Shown: positions 1-9,507, counted from the stretch's first letter. The stretch: DNA of 64,000 bases from Glycomyces niveus (GCF_017592475.1 NZ_JAGFNP010000005.1:1-64000), one strand, 5' to 3'. Translations and numbers: made by a program. Notes: generated by a model from the sequence alone, not told the origin.

Positions 1-33
1 ACTCGATCGAGTCGGCCGCCGTTCTCGTCGCGT

Positions 34-693
34 CTAGCAGTAGGTGTTCAGGTGCGAATGGATCGCGGTCTTCTCGGCGGAGTTCACGGAGAGGCCGTAC
101 AGGTACTTCACGTGGGTCCAGGCCTTGACGTAGTCGCAGCGCACCGAGGTGTTCGGCGGCATCCACTCGGCAGGGTCCTTGTCGCCCTTGGCGGAGTTGA
201 TCGACGTGGTGGCGATCCACAGCTGCGGGGAGCTGACGTCGTTCGCGAAGTCCTCGCGCTCTGCGGTGGTCCACTGGCTCGCGCCGGAGGCCCAGGCCTC
301 GGAGAGCGCCACGACGTGGTCGACGGTGGCGTTGGAGACCGTGGTGGTCCAGGTGTTGTCGAAGTCGGACTGCCAGCGGCCGGAGTCGGGCTGGCAGTCG
401 GAGCCGGTAACGACGTTCTGGCCGTCGCGCTTGAGGACGTACTGGCGGGCGGTGCAGCCGCCGCCGACCGAGGACCAGTGCGGGAAGAGGTCGCGGTCGT
501 AGGAGTCGCCGTTCGCCTCGTTCCTGACGGTGAGCTGGTTGAGCTCGGACTGGACGGTGGAGAGGGAGGGGATGCCCGGGGGCCGCACGGCCTCGGCGGG
601 GGCGGTGTCGAGGACGAGCACGGTGAGGACGGCGAGCGATGCGGCCGCGGCGGTGGCGACGGCACGCTTCGCGGCGCGCTTGACTGCTTGCAT
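34..693 (-). CDS. Secreted HNH endonuclease family protein (DUF1524-like)
   Basis: The 219-residue product has a Sec signal peptide: basic residues 1-11, a hydrophobic core to about 28, and an AEA cleavage site near 35. The mature part carries DHVVAL at 125-130 followed by EAWASGA, then an N-x2-KG-x-KDPAEW motif near 170-180. Together these are the HNH/DUF1524 active-site pattern of secreted actinobacterial nucleases, so the likely role is extracellular DNA or RNA cleavage. Two cysteines (80 and 100) could form a disulfide. I chose the ATG at 693 because AGGAG lies 6 nt upstream and it gives a clean signal peptide; a longer in-frame start would put 25 unrelated residues before it. It is divergent from the next gene. 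Confidence 0.8.
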   Translation of the reverse strand: MQAVKRAAKRAVATAAAASLAVLTVLVLDTAPAEAVRPPGIPSLSTVQSELNQLTVRNEANGDSYDRDLFPHWSSVGGGCTARQYVLKRDGQNVVTGSDCQPDSGRWQSDFDNTWTTTVSNATVDHVVALSEAWASGASQWTTAEREDFANDVSSPQLWIATTSINSAKGDKDPAEWMPPNTSVRCDYVKAWTHVKYLYGLSVNSAEKTAIHSHLNTYC

Positions 694-928
694 GGAGGCT
701 CCTGTGGGGGAGTGACCGACGGATTCAGGGGGACGGGCGGGAACGGCGCACGCGAATGCGATGTTCACTCGCGAATCATCGAATCATGGGATGTCATTGG
801 AGCGCAAGGGGCGAAGGCCATCTTTTACCTACAGGTCATTGCAAACTTACGAAATCATCCCCATGTGGACATCCGGGCTCGCGCGGCATGCGTCCCGCCA
901 AGTCCGGTTTCGGAGGCGGACCACTGGG

Positions 929-934
929 TACGAT
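929..934 (+). promoter_or_regulatory. -10 hexamer of a leaderless promoter
   Basis: TACGAT ends 6 nt before the ATG at 941, so the transcript should begin at or next to the start codon. There is no Shine-Dalgarno sequence. This is inferred from spacing only. Confidence 0.5.
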
Positions 935-940
935 CGCCGC

Positions 941-1351
941 ATGACGATCAGCGGCACCGAATCGCGCCTGGACGGCCTCGCCCTCACCTACCTGCCCGAG
1001 GACCTCGGCACCCCCTCGGACTTCGTGACCGAGTGGGAGGGCGTCGACTGCACCCAGCGGGTGTGGGAGACCGAGGTCCAGCCCGGCTCGTGGCGCGTCG
1101 ACCTCCAGGTGCAGGTCATGCGCGCGCCCCGCCTCCAGGACGTCAAGGCCCTCAAGGCGTTCCTCATCGAGTACCACGAGCGCGGCGACGACTGGGTCCC
1201 GACCGACTTCGGCGACGACGGCTTCGCGAGCGAGCGCGAGATCGCCCGCCTCATCGAGCCCGGCCTCGCCGTCGAGGTCCGCGACCCCTTCGAGCGCAAG
1301 GGCTTCGAAGCGGTCAAAGCCGTCGCCGAAGGCATCCGCTACCCCGAATGA
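941..1351 (+). CDS. Conserved hypothetical protein
   Basis: This 136-residue acidic soluble protein has no signal peptide or membrane segment. I do not recognise the family. It looks like a compact alpha/beta domain (WRVDLQVQVM, LKAFLIEYHERGDDW). The ATG at 941 was chosen over an in-frame start 60 codons upstream. The extra N-terminus has no coding character, and a -10 hexamer sits exactly 6 nt before this ATG, indicating a leaderless message. It precedes the iron-uptake operon but is separated from it by that operon's own promoter, so no shared function is implied. Confidence 0.6.
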   Translation: MTISGTESRLDGLALTYLPEDLGTPSDFVTEWEGVDCTQRVWETEVQPGSWRVDLQVQVMRAPRLQDVKALKAFLIEYHERGDDWVPTDFGDDGFASEREIARLIEPGLAVEVRDPFERKGFEAVKAVAEGIRYPE

Positions 1352-1399
1352 CCTGCGACTCCGGCACACACGTCACATTCCGCACACGACGCTTCCCCA

Positions 1400-1421
1400 T
1401 TAGGTTAGGCTCGCCTATGCT
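1400..1421 (+). promoter_or_regulatory. IdeR/DmdR-type iron box over the iron-uptake promoter
   Basis: The 19-mer at 1400-1418 matches the actinobacterial DtxR-family (IdeR, DmdR1) consensus TTAGGTTAGGCTAACCTAA at 16 positions. The mismatches are near the right end. It overlaps a -10 hexamer, TATGCT, at 1416-1421, which lies 7 nt before the GTG start of the first permease. Repressor bound with Fe2+ would block RNA polymerase, so the operon should be switched on by iron limitation. The match is seen directly; the regulation is inferred from the known family. Confidence 0.8.
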
Positions 1422-1428
1422 CTAGTGC

Positions 1429-2460
1429 GTGCCCTTCCCCGCCGCCCTCCCGCGCCCCGCCCGGACCGCGCGCGGGCGGACACTCACGATCATTGCCGCC
1501 GCGATCGCCTTGGGCCTCATCGTGATCGCCTCGCTCGCCTTCGGCGCCCGCGACCTCACCCCCGCCGAACTCTGGCACGGCCTCACCCGCACCGACCCCA
1601 TCGCGGCCGCCGTCCTGTGGGACCAGCGCGTCCCCCGCACCGCCGTCGGCCTCCTCGCCGGCGCCGGGCTCGCCGTCGCAGGGGTCCTCATGCAGACCCT
1701 CACCCGCAACCCCCTCGCCGACCCGCGCATCTTCGGCGTCGCCGCCGGCGCCGGCCTCGGCGTCGTCATCGGCCTCAGCGTCCTGGGCCTCACCGGCATC
1801 GGCCAGTACGTGTGGCTCGGCATCGCCGGCGCCCTCGCCGCCGGACTCGTCGGCTACGCCGTCTCCACCGTCGCCGCCAAGAACACCGGCGGCGGCACCG
1901 TCACCTACGCCCTCTGCGGGGCCGCGCTCGACGCCAGCCTCTCCGCGATCGTCTACGCCGTGCTCGCCACCGACGTGCACTCCTTCGACCAGTACCGCTT
2001 CTGGGCCGTCGGCTCCCTCGCCGGACGCGACGCCGAAGTCGCGTGGGGCATGGCCCCGTTCCTCCTGGGCGGCATCGCCCTCGCGCTCCTCGCCGCCCGC
2101 GGCCTCGACGGCCTCCAACTCGGCGCCGAAGCCGCCGCCGGACTCGGCCACCGCGTCGGCCTCACCCGCGCCATCGCCGCGATCACCGTCGCCCTCCTGA
2201 CCGGCGCGGCCGTCGCCGCCGCCGGACCGATCGGCTTCATCGGCCTCGCCATCCCGCACCTCGCCCGCTGGACCGTCGGCGCGGCCCACCGCAGCCAGAT
2301 CGCCCTGAGCCTCATGCTCGGCCCCTGCATGCTCCTGACCGCCGACGTCATCGGCCGCGTCATCGTCCCCGGCGAAGCCCCCGCGGGCATCATCTGCGCC
2401 GTGATCGGCGCGCCCCTCCTGATCATCCTGGTGCGCAGAGCAAGGACGGTGACCGCATGA
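1429..2460 (+). CDS. Iron-siderophore ABC transporter permease, FecCD family (first subunit)
   Basis: This 343-residue polytopic membrane protein has about nine hydrophobic segments. It carries family hallmarks: VPRTAVGLLAGAGLAVAG, QTLTRNPLADPRIFGV and GPIGFIGLAIPHLAR. The last is the cytoplasmic coupling helix that contacts the ATPase. FecCD proteins form half of the inner-membrane channel for ferric-siderophore or cobalamin uptake; the iron box upstream favours iron. The start is GTG at 1429, apparently leaderless. The gene ends at 2460 with an ATGA overlap to a 28-codon mini-ORF. The partner ATPase (FecE type) is not encoded in this operon. Confidence 0.9.
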   Translation: MPFPAALPRPARTARGRTLTIIAAAIALGLIVIASLAFGARDLTPAELWHGLTRTDPIAAAVLWDQRVPRTAVGLLAGAGLAVAGVLMQTLTRNPLADPRIFGVAAGAGLGVVIGLSVLGLTGIGQYVWLGIAGALAAGLVGYAVSTVAAKNTGGGTVTYALCGAALDASLSAIVYAVLATDVHSFDQYRFWAVGSLAGRDAEVAWGMAPFLLGGIALALLAARGLDGLQLGAEAAAGLGHRVGLTRAIAAITVALLTGAAVAAAGPIGFIGLAIPHLARWTVGAAHRSQIALSLMLGPCMLLTADVIGRVIVPGEAPAGIICAVIGAPLLIILVRRARTVTA

Positions 2461-2551
2461 CCCGCACCCGCCACGCGCCCTCCCGCATGTCGACGGACCG
2501 CGCCGGAGCCCGCGCCACCCGCCGCTCGGCGGTGACCGCATGACCCGCACC
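2447..2551 (+). repeat. 22-bp direct repeat flanking the junction between the two permease genes
   Basis: The 22-mer beginning CGGTGACCGCATGACCCGCA occurs at 2447-2468 and again, identical, at 2530-2551, a period of 83 bp. Each copy contains a TGACC...ATGACC stop/start junction. The arrangement looks like a tandem duplication of the original overlap between the two permease genes. Confidence 0.8.
2457..2543 (+). CDS. Possible 28-codon linking mini-ORF between the two permeases
   Basis: ATG at 2457 overlaps the stop of the first permease (ATGA), and its own TGA at 2541-2543 overlaps the ATG of the second permease (ATGA). The predicted 28-residue peptide is Arg/Thr-rich (begins MTRTRHAPSR, ends RRSAVTA) and has no recognisable domain. 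The first five codons nearly copy the start of the second permease. It may serve only to pass ribosomes between the flanking genes. It could also be untranslated duplication debris. Confidence 0.35.
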   Translation: MTRTRHAPSRMSTDRAGARATRRSAVTA

Positions 2552-3673
2552 GAACTCCAGCGGTCCGAGCCCCGCACACTGCCGCTCCCCGGCCGCACCG
2601 TCCTCCGCTCCGGCGACCTCTCCATCACCGTCCACCGCCGCAGCGCCCTCGTCTGCGCCCTCTTCCTCATCGCCCTCCTCGGCGCGGTCACCGCCGCACT
2701 CTGCCTGGGCGACACGTACATCACCTTCGCGGACACGATCGCCACCCTCACCGGCACCACGGGATACGACCGCACCATCGAGGTCCTGCGCCTGCCCCGC
2801 ACCGTCCTCGCCGTCGCCGCCGGAGCCGCCCTCGGCATCGCCGGAGCCCTCATCCAGTCCGTCGCCCGCAACCCCCTCGCCAGCCCCGACATCATCGGCG
2901 TCACCGCTGGAGCCGGCCTCGCCGCCACCTTCGCCCTCACCGCCGGACTCGCCTACGCCCTCCTCGCGCCCGCCGCCCTCACCGGCGGCCTCGCCGCCGC
3001 CGCGCTCGTCCTCCTCGCGGCCGCCCGCGGCTCGCTCTCCGCGCCCCGCTTCGTCCTCGCGGGCGTCGCCGTCGCAGTGCTCCTCAAGTCCGGCACCCAG
3101 ATCCTGCTGCTCGCCGCCGACGCCATCGACGCCCAGCGCGCCCAGATCTGGCTCATCGGCACCCTCGCCGGACGCGGCTGGACCGAAGCGGCGTTCCTCG
3201 GCGCCTTCCTCCTCCTCGCCCTCCCCGCCCTCGTCTGGGCCCAGCGCGCCCTCGACACCACCGACCTCGACGACCCCACCGCGACCGGCATCGGCGTCCG
3301 CGTCACCCGCCAGCGCATCGCCCTCGCCGTCCTCGGCGTCGTCCTCGCCTCCGCGGCCGTCGCCCAAGTCGGCGCCGTCGAGTTCGTCGCCCTCGCCGCA
3401 CCCCAGATCGCGCGCCGCCTGGCCCGCACCTCCCGCCCGCCGCTGCTCGCCTCGGCCCTCACCGGCGCCGTGCTCCTCGTCCTCGCGGACTGGATCGGCC
3501 GCACCGCGTTCGGCGACTACCAGATGCCCGCCGGCGTCCTCACCGCCGCGCTCGGCGGCGTCTACCTCATCTACCTGCTGCTGACGAAAGGAACCCGAAA
3601 TGAGAAGCAGACTCCTGGTCCTTGGAGCCGCCTCCGCCTGCGCGCTCGCGCTGGCCGCGTGCGGGACCTCTGA
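2540..3673 (+). CDS. Iron-siderophore ABC transporter permease, FecCD family (second subunit)
   Basis: The 377-residue product has the FecCD pattern: LPRTVLAVAAGAALGIAG, QSVARNPLASPDIIGVTAG and a coupling region EFVALAAPQIARRL. It should pair with the first permease to make the heterodimeric ferric-siderophore channel. The reading frame does not stop where family members usually do (after YLIYLLLTKG). It continues about 24 residues into the signal-peptide region of the next gene, a 74-nt overlap. That tail is basic and probably cytoplasmic. Loss of an ancestral stop codon is a reasonable explanation. Confidence 0.9.
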   Translation: MTRTELQRSEPRTLPLPGRTVLRSGDLSITVHRRSALVCALFLIALLGAVTAALCLGDTYITFADTIATLTGTTGYDRTIEVLRLPRTVLAVAAGAALGIAGALIQSVARNPLASPDIIGVTAGAGLAATFALTAGLAYALLAPAALTGGLAAAALVLLAAARGSLSAPRFVLAGVAVAVLLKSGTQILLLAADAIDAQRAQIWLIGTLAGRGWTEAAFLGAFLLLALPALVWAQRALDTTDLDDPTATGIGVRVTRQRIALAVLGVVLASAAVAQVGAVEFVALAAPQIARRLARTSRPPLLASALTGAVLLVLADWIGRTAFGDYQMPAGVLTAALGGVYLIYLLLTKGTRNEKQTPGPWSRLRLRARAGRVRDL

Positions 3674-4541
3674 CCCCGCCGCCGAACGCAACGAGGCCGA
3701 AGGCGAGACCCGCACCATCGAGCACGCGATGGGCGCCACCGAGATCCCGGCCGAGCCCCAGCGCGTGGTCGTGCTCGACACCGACAAGATCGACACCGCG
3801 CTCTCCTTGGGCGTCACCCCGATCGGCGCGGCCCGCGCGAGCGAGGCCGAACTTCCGGGCTACCTCGGCGACCTCTCCGGCGTCGCGGTCGTCGGCACCA
3901 CCGCCGAGCCCGACCTGGAGGCCATCGAGGCGCTCGAGCCCGACCTCATCCTCGGATCGAAGTTCCGCCAGGAGGCCTTCTACGACGAGCTGAACGCGAT
4001 CGCCCCGACCGTGTTCACCGAGCAGGTCGGCGTCACCTGGAAGGAGAACTTCCTCCTCGACGGCGACGCGCTCGGCAAGGGCGAGGAGGCGAAGGGGCTC
4101 CTCGAAGCGTACGAGGCCCGCGCCGCCGAGTTCGGCGCGTCCCTCGGCGACGCGCTCGCCACCCAGGTGAGCCTGGTCCGCTTCATGCCCGACCAGATCC
4201 GCTACTACGGCCCGGACTCGTTCTCGGGCATCGTGCTCGGCGACGTGGGCCTCGCCCGCCCCGAGCTCCAGCAGCTCAACGGCGCCGAGGACCGCCGCTT
4301 CGGCGAGGTCTCCGCGGAGGAGCTCGACACCGTCGGCGGCGACGTGGTCTTCTACTGCGCGTACGGCACCGACGGTGAGGCCATGCTCGCCGAGTACACC
4401 GCCGGCGAACTGTGGCAGTCGATCCCGGCGGTCCAGGGCGGCAAGGCCTACCCGGTCGACGACGAGATCTGGATGACCGGCATCGGCGTCACCGCCGCCG
4501 GCCTGATCCTCGACGACCTCGAGAAGCACCTCGCCGCTTAG
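3600..4541 (+). CDS. Ferric-siderophore substrate-binding lipoprotein
   Basis: This 313-residue protein has a lipoprotein signal peptide ending LALAAC; Cys21 would be lipid-modified. The rest is a periplasmic-binding-protein class III fold: RVVVLDTDKIDTALSLGV in the first lobe, then LEPDLILGSKFRQ, and a second lobe ending in WMTGIGVTAAGLILDDL. It captures the ferric complex outside the membrane and hands it to the FecCD pair. AAAGGA lies 8 nt before the ATG. It overlaps the second permease by 74 nt, so the two are translationally coupled. A strong hairpin follows, closing the operon. Confidence 0.88.
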   Translation: MRSRLLVLGAASACALALAACGTSDPAAERNEAEGETRTIEHAMGATEIPAEPQRVVVLDTDKIDTALSLGVTPIGAARASEAELPGYLGDLSGVAVVGTTAEPDLEAIEALEPDLILGSKFRQEAFYDELNAIAPTVFTEQVGVTWKENFLLDGDALGKGEEAKGLLEAYEARAAEFGASLGDALATQVSLVRFMPDQIRYYGPDSFSGIVLGDVGLARPELQQLNGAEDRRFGEVSAEELDTVGGDVVFYCAYGTDGEAMLAEYTAGELWQSIPAVQGGKAYPVDDEIWMTGIGVTAAGLILDDLEKHLAA

Positions 4542-4551
4542 CACCACTTGC

Positions 4552-4584
4552 AAGGGCGCGTCTCCACCGCGGAGGCGCGCCCTT
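4552..4584 (+). terminator. Terminator of the iron-uptake operon
   Basis: A 14-bp stem (4552-4565 with 4571-4584, one G-T pair) closes a 5-nt loop, 10 nt after the stop codon. There is no long T-run, as is usual in high-GC actinobacteria. Confidence 0.75.
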
Positions 4585-4713
4585 CGCGTTTCGCGACACC
4601 GGTCATGCCGCGGCCGTCCCTTAAGCTGACCCAGCCGACTGTACAAAAGCGACATTTGTTGCCGCTGGAGTCGGCGTCTCGTTTCTCTCCAGCGATCACG
4701 CAGGGAATGCACA

Positions 4714-6036
4714 GTGAAGACTTTTGCCAGACTGGCGACGGCCTCCGCCGTCATCGGCGCGGGCGTCCTGCTCGCGACCCCGGCGTCGGCGCAGCTCGAC
4801 GGGTGCGGGTACGGCTCCGGCGGCGACCTCGCCAGCACGATCTGCTGGATCGACATGACCGGCTTCGACCAGGCGACCGCCATGACCCCGGCCGGGCAGC
4901 CGATGACGATCGAGCTGACCCCGGACTACACGATGTCGTTCACCTTCAAGGTCGATCCGGGCGCGAACGGGTACCGCGTGCTCCAGGCGACCGCGTTCCC
5001 GACGTACAGCAAGGCCCCGATCGGCAATACGACCTACACCGGCACGCCCGGCAAGCCCGCGCTCTACCAGCAGGTCAACGCCGGCACCGGCGCCTCCGGC
5101 GACCTCGGCACCCTCACGATCGAGGACCTCGTCGTCACCGGCCCGTCCGGCGCGCCCCTCAACGGCTACGGCATCGTCATGGCCGACGCCGAGACCACCA
5201 ACCGCGGCGAAGGCCTCACCTTCACCTCCGACGAGCCGATCCAGGAGCTCACCCGCGCCACGATGCCGGATGCCCAGCCCGCCTGCGGCGGCGAGTACTC
5301 CGGGCTCGGCACGACCACGGTCACCTGCAAGGGCGACACTGCCGGCGGCCTCCCCGTCGACGAGATCGTCCTCTACGCCGTCGCCCCCTCCACCGCGACG
5401 ATCGGCTTCCTCGACCGCACCGCGAACGCCGTCCAGGGCGTGGCCTTCGGCGTCCTCACCGCCAAGGTCGGCATGGACAAGACCGTGGTGAACCAGGTGA
5501 ACGACACCGACTCCTTCGGCATGTCCATCGTGGACGAAGACGACAACGTCATCGGCGAGGGCTCGACCGGCGGCGGCGACTCCGGCACGATCGAGTCCGA
5601 GACGGTCCTCGCCGCCCTCGGCGGCCGGGACTTCACCCTTTCCGAGATCGCGCAAGGCGGCACCGACCTCGCCGACTACACCCAGGACTGGGCTTGCACC
5701 GACCACGGCCAGCCCGACGCCGACCTCCCGACCGGCGACGGCACCTCACTCGAAGTGGAAGTCGCAGTCGGCCAGGACATCAGGTGCACCCTCACCAACA
5801 CCGGCCCCGACCCGGTCGACCCGACACCGAGCGCCTCCGAAGACCCCTCCGGCCCCGGCCCCTCCGGCCCGAACCCGTCCGACCCCGCCGCCTCGCCCGG
5901 CACGGCCCTCCCCGTCACCGGCGGCTCCGCAATCCTCTACGCCACCCTCGCCGCCATCGCCCTCACCGCAGCCCTGGCCGGCTGGCTCATGCTCCGCCGC
6001 GCCCGCCAGAACACCACCGAATGGCCCAGCATCTGA
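4714..6036 (+). CDS. LPXTG-anchored surface protein, function unknown
   Basis: The 440-residue precursor has a signal peptide (cleavage near ATPASAQ at about 24-27) and a long extracellular region. A Pro/Ser-rich stalk spans about 368-396. It ends in a sortase signal: LPVTG at 399-403, a hydrophobic helix, and a basic tail RRARQ. Sortase should cleave between T and G and attach it to peptidoglycan. The ectodomain has an immunoglobulin-like, DUF11-style second half (GMDKTVVNQVNDTDSFG, then DIRCTLTNTG), typical of wall-anchored adhesin-like proteins. I do not recognise the N-terminal domain. The start is GTG with AGGGAA upstream. No sortase gene is present in the window. Confidence 0.8.
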   Translation: MKTFARLATASAVIGAGVLLATPASAQLDGCGYGSGGDLASTICWIDMTGFDQATAMTPAGQPMTIELTPDYTMSFTFKVDPGANGYRVLQATAFPTYSKAPIGNTTYTGTPGKPALYQQVNAGTGASGDLGTLTIEDLVVTGPSGAPLNGYGIVMADAETTNRGEGLTFTSDEPIQELTRATMPDAQPACGGEYSGLGTTTVTCKGDTAGGLPVDEIVLYAVAPSTATIGFLDRTANAVQGVAFGVLTAKVGMDKTVVNQVNDTDSFGMSIVDEDDNVIGEGSTGGGDSGTIESETVLAALGGRDFTLSEIAQGGTDLADYTQDWACTDHGQPDADLPTGDGTSLEVEVAVGQDIRCTLTNTGPDPVDPTPSASEDPSGPGPSGPNPSDPAASPGTALPVTGGSAILYATLAAIALTAALAGWLMLRRARQNTTEWPSI

Positions 6037-6044
6037 AAGGAGAC

Positions 6045-6068
6045 GGCCGGGGTCCTCGGACCCCGGCC
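6045..6068 (+). terminator. Terminator after the surface-protein gene
   Basis: An 11-bp perfect stem (6045-6055 with 6058-6068) begins 8 nt after the stop codon. Confidence 0.7.
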
Positions 6069-6091
6069 ACCCCACACGCGAACCATGCGTG

Positions 6092-6126
6092 AAAAACACG
6101 GAAGCCCCGGCGTGAACCGAGGCTTC
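6092..6126 (-). terminator. Terminator of the tRNA-Glu transcript
   Basis: Read on the minus strand, GAAGCC(T)CGG pairs with CCG(G)GGCTTC and is followed by CGTGTTTTT, a hairpin with a five-T run just downstream of the tRNA 3' end. Confidence 0.75.
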
Positions 6127-6140
6127 AAGTGGTCTGACTG

Positions 6141-6216
6141 TGGTACTCCCGAGCGGATTCGAACCGCCGTTTCCGCCTTGAGAGGGCGGCGTCCTAGGCC
6201 CCTAGACGACGGGAGC
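6141..6216 (-). tRNA. tRNA-Glu (anticodon CTC)
   Basis: The minus strand folds as a 76-nt tRNA with encoded CCA. The acceptor stem is GCTCCCG/CGGGAGT. The anticodon stem is CCGCC/GGCGG around loop CTCTCAA, with anticodon CTC at 6180-6182. The T-arm contains GGTTCGAATCC and the discriminator base is A. It decodes GAG glutamate codons, the dominant Glu codon in this genome. Confidence 0.95.
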
Positions 6217-6418
6217 TTGGCCTTTGTCGATCGCGGCTTGCCGCGGCAACGACGACAACTCTACATGGAGGATGCGGGGGTCCCGCAACCGGGATACCGC
6301 TTGTGACGCGGCCTACCCTGGGGCGCCTCCGAAACGGGTGCGGGCCGGGCCGGCGCCGACACCTTCTCAGGTGAACCCCCGTGGCGCCGGGCCTCGGCCC
6401 GCCGAGCGACTGTAACGC

Positions 6419-6444
6419 GATCCGCCGGCGAACGGCGGCGGATC
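6419..6444 (-). terminator. Hairpin downstream of the lipoprotein gene
   Basis: A 9-bp stem, GATCCGCCG/CGGCGGATC, with an 8-nt loop lies directly after the minus-strand stop codon. It has no T-run, so it is a plausible terminator rather than a certain one. Confidence 0.5.
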
Positions 6445-7077
6445 CTACTGGTTGGCCGTGCTCGCCTGACCGGTGATCTCGTCGAGCCAGGCGGTGTCGA
6501 CGCCGTCGTGGTAGTTGACGAGCTTCGCGGTGTACGCCTTGTCGCCGACCTTGGCGGTGACGCTGGCGATGACGCCGACCGTGGTCACGCACACCTCGTA
6601 CGCGCCCACCGGCGAGTCCTCGGCGCCCTGCACGTCGACGCAGTCGGCCAGTTCGCCCGCGAGCGTGGTGTTCGAGAACACGGTCGAGGCCGACGAGTCC
6701 ACGGCGGTCGCCGAAAGCCAGGAGGCGACCGTTTCCTCCGAGGGCAGGACGCCGTCGAGCTCCTGGTCCAGCCACACCGTGAGTCCGGCCACGTCGTCGC
6801 CCGCCCACAGGCTGGGCCGGTCGCCGACGACGACGGCCGCGGTGCCCGCCTCGGGGTCGACCGCGACCAGCACCGACTCCTCCGAGCCCTCGATGAGGTA
6901 CTCGGCGGTGTAGGCGGGCTGGTCGCCCTCGACGAGGCGGCCGCTCAACTCGGTGAGCGCGGCCTGGTCCTCCGAGGCCGCTTCGTCGCCGCCCGCGCCC
7001 TCCGAGCATCCGGCGAGGGCCAGGAGCGCCGCCGCGCTCAGTACTGCGCAGCGCCGCAGGGGGTTCTGCAGGATCAT
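6445..7077 (-). CDS. Putative secreted lipoprotein, function unknown
   Basis: This 210-residue protein begins with a lipoprotein signal peptide (lipobox LALAGC, Cys24), so it should sit on the outer face of the membrane. The mature part is acidic, with a low-complexity GGDEAASED linker followed by a soluble domain that contains two further cysteines (DCVDV, YEVCV). I do not recognise the domain. The ATG at 7077 was chosen because GGAG lies 5 nt upstream and it gives a correct lipobox. The frame stays open another 107 codons upstream but without signal-peptide or coding character. Confidence 0.7.
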   Translation of the reverse strand: MILQNPLRRCAVLSAAALLALAGCSEGAGGDEAASEDQAALTELSGRLVEGDQPAYTAEYLIEGSEESVLVAVDPEAGTAAVVVGDRPSLWAGDDVAGLTVWLDQELDGVLPSEETVASWLSATAVDSSASTVFSNTTLAGELADCVDVQGAEDSPVGAYEVCVTTVGVIASVTAKVGDKAYTAKLVNYHDGVDTAWLDEITGQASTANQ

Positions 7078-8729
<1,652 letters not shown>

Positions 8730-8851
8730 CGAACCGGCCGACTCAGCGCACGCCGGAAGCGCCGCCGGCAGCTGGGAAAGGTCCCCCGGTTGCAACCGTA
8801 GCGACGTGAACCTGAAGCGGAGCTGAAGGCGGCTGCAGCCGCTCGCGAATC

Positions 8852-8884
8852 GAAGGCCCCCGCGCCGATGGCGCGGGGGCCTTC
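8852..8884 (+). terminator. Terminator of eno
   Basis: A 14-bp perfect stem (8852-8865 with 8871-8884) surrounds a 5-nt loop. It is GC-rich and lacks a T-run. Confidence 0.7.
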
Positions 8885-8912
8885 GAGCGCCGCGGAACCG
8901 GGAGGCATCGAC

Positions 8913-8918
8913 TAGGCT
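8913..8918 (+). promoter_or_regulatory. -10 hexamer of a leaderless promoter (FtsB-like gene)
   Basis: TAGGCT ends 6 nt before the GTG start at 8925, the same geometry as at the other leaderless starts in this window. Confidence 0.5.
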
Positions 8919-8924
8919 GGGCCC

Positions 8925-9452
8925 GTGAACGCGAGCCGCCGACCCAGCCACCCGGGAGGACGATCCACCGGTCCCGGCCGCACCCGTGCCGCCCGCCGCC
9001 CCGCCCCCGGGACGACCGGCCGCGCCGAGGTCAAGCGGGTCCGCTACCGCCCCGCCCGCAAGGTCTCCCGCCGCGCCGCGATCCTCGCCCTCGTCCTCTC
9101 CGCGCTGGCCCTCGCCTACGCCTACCCCCTCCGCACCTACGTCGAGCAGCGCATCGAGATCAACCGCCTCGAAGCCGAGCAGTCGGCCCAGTCCGAGCGA
9201 ATCGACGAGCTCGAGGCCGAACGCGTCAAATGGGACGACCCCGAGTACGTCAAGGCCCAGATCCGCTCCAGCCTCCTCCTCGTGCCCCCCGGCGAAGACC
9301 TCGTCATCGTCATCGACGAGGACGACCCCAAGCACACCGGTGGCGCAGACGACGAAGCCGCCGAGGACCGGACCTGGTACGACGAGCTGGCCGATACCTT
9401 TGCAGACGCCGACCGGCTCGAACCAGACGAAACAGAGGAACCAGCGGAGTGA
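8925..9452 (+). CDS. FtsB/DivIC-family septum formation initiator
   Basis: The 175-residue single-pass protein has a basic Pro/Arg-rich cytoplasmic tail (1-50), one transmembrane helix (51-68), and an extracytoplasmic coiled coil at about 70-100 (EINRLEAEQ, ERIDELEAERVKW). A DPEYVKAQIR segment follows, which is diagnostic of the DivIC/FtsB family. These proteins bridge FtsL and FtsQ in the divisome. The acidic C-terminal tail (EPDETEEPAE) is variable in the family. The position between eno and DUF501 is the conserved actinobacterial context. The start is GTG, apparently leaderless. Confidence 0.88.
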   Translation: MNASRRPSHPGGRSTGPGRTRAARRPAPGTTGRAEVKRVRYRPARKVSRRAAILALVLSALALAYAYPLRTYVEQRIEINRLEAEQSAQSERIDELEAERVKWDDPEYVKAQIRSSLLLVPPGEDLVIVIDEDDPKHTGGADDEAAEDRTWYDELADTFADADRLEPDETEEPAE

Positions 9453-9507
9453 AGGCTGTGCAACCACGACACGCGGCAGTGAAGACGGCGCAGCAGGGCG
9501 GCGCCCG

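Noticed and set aside
6085..6306. Open frame of 73 codons on the plus strand
   Set aside because: It reads through the antisense of tRNA-Glu. Its central peptide is the well-known translation artefact of a tRNA complement.
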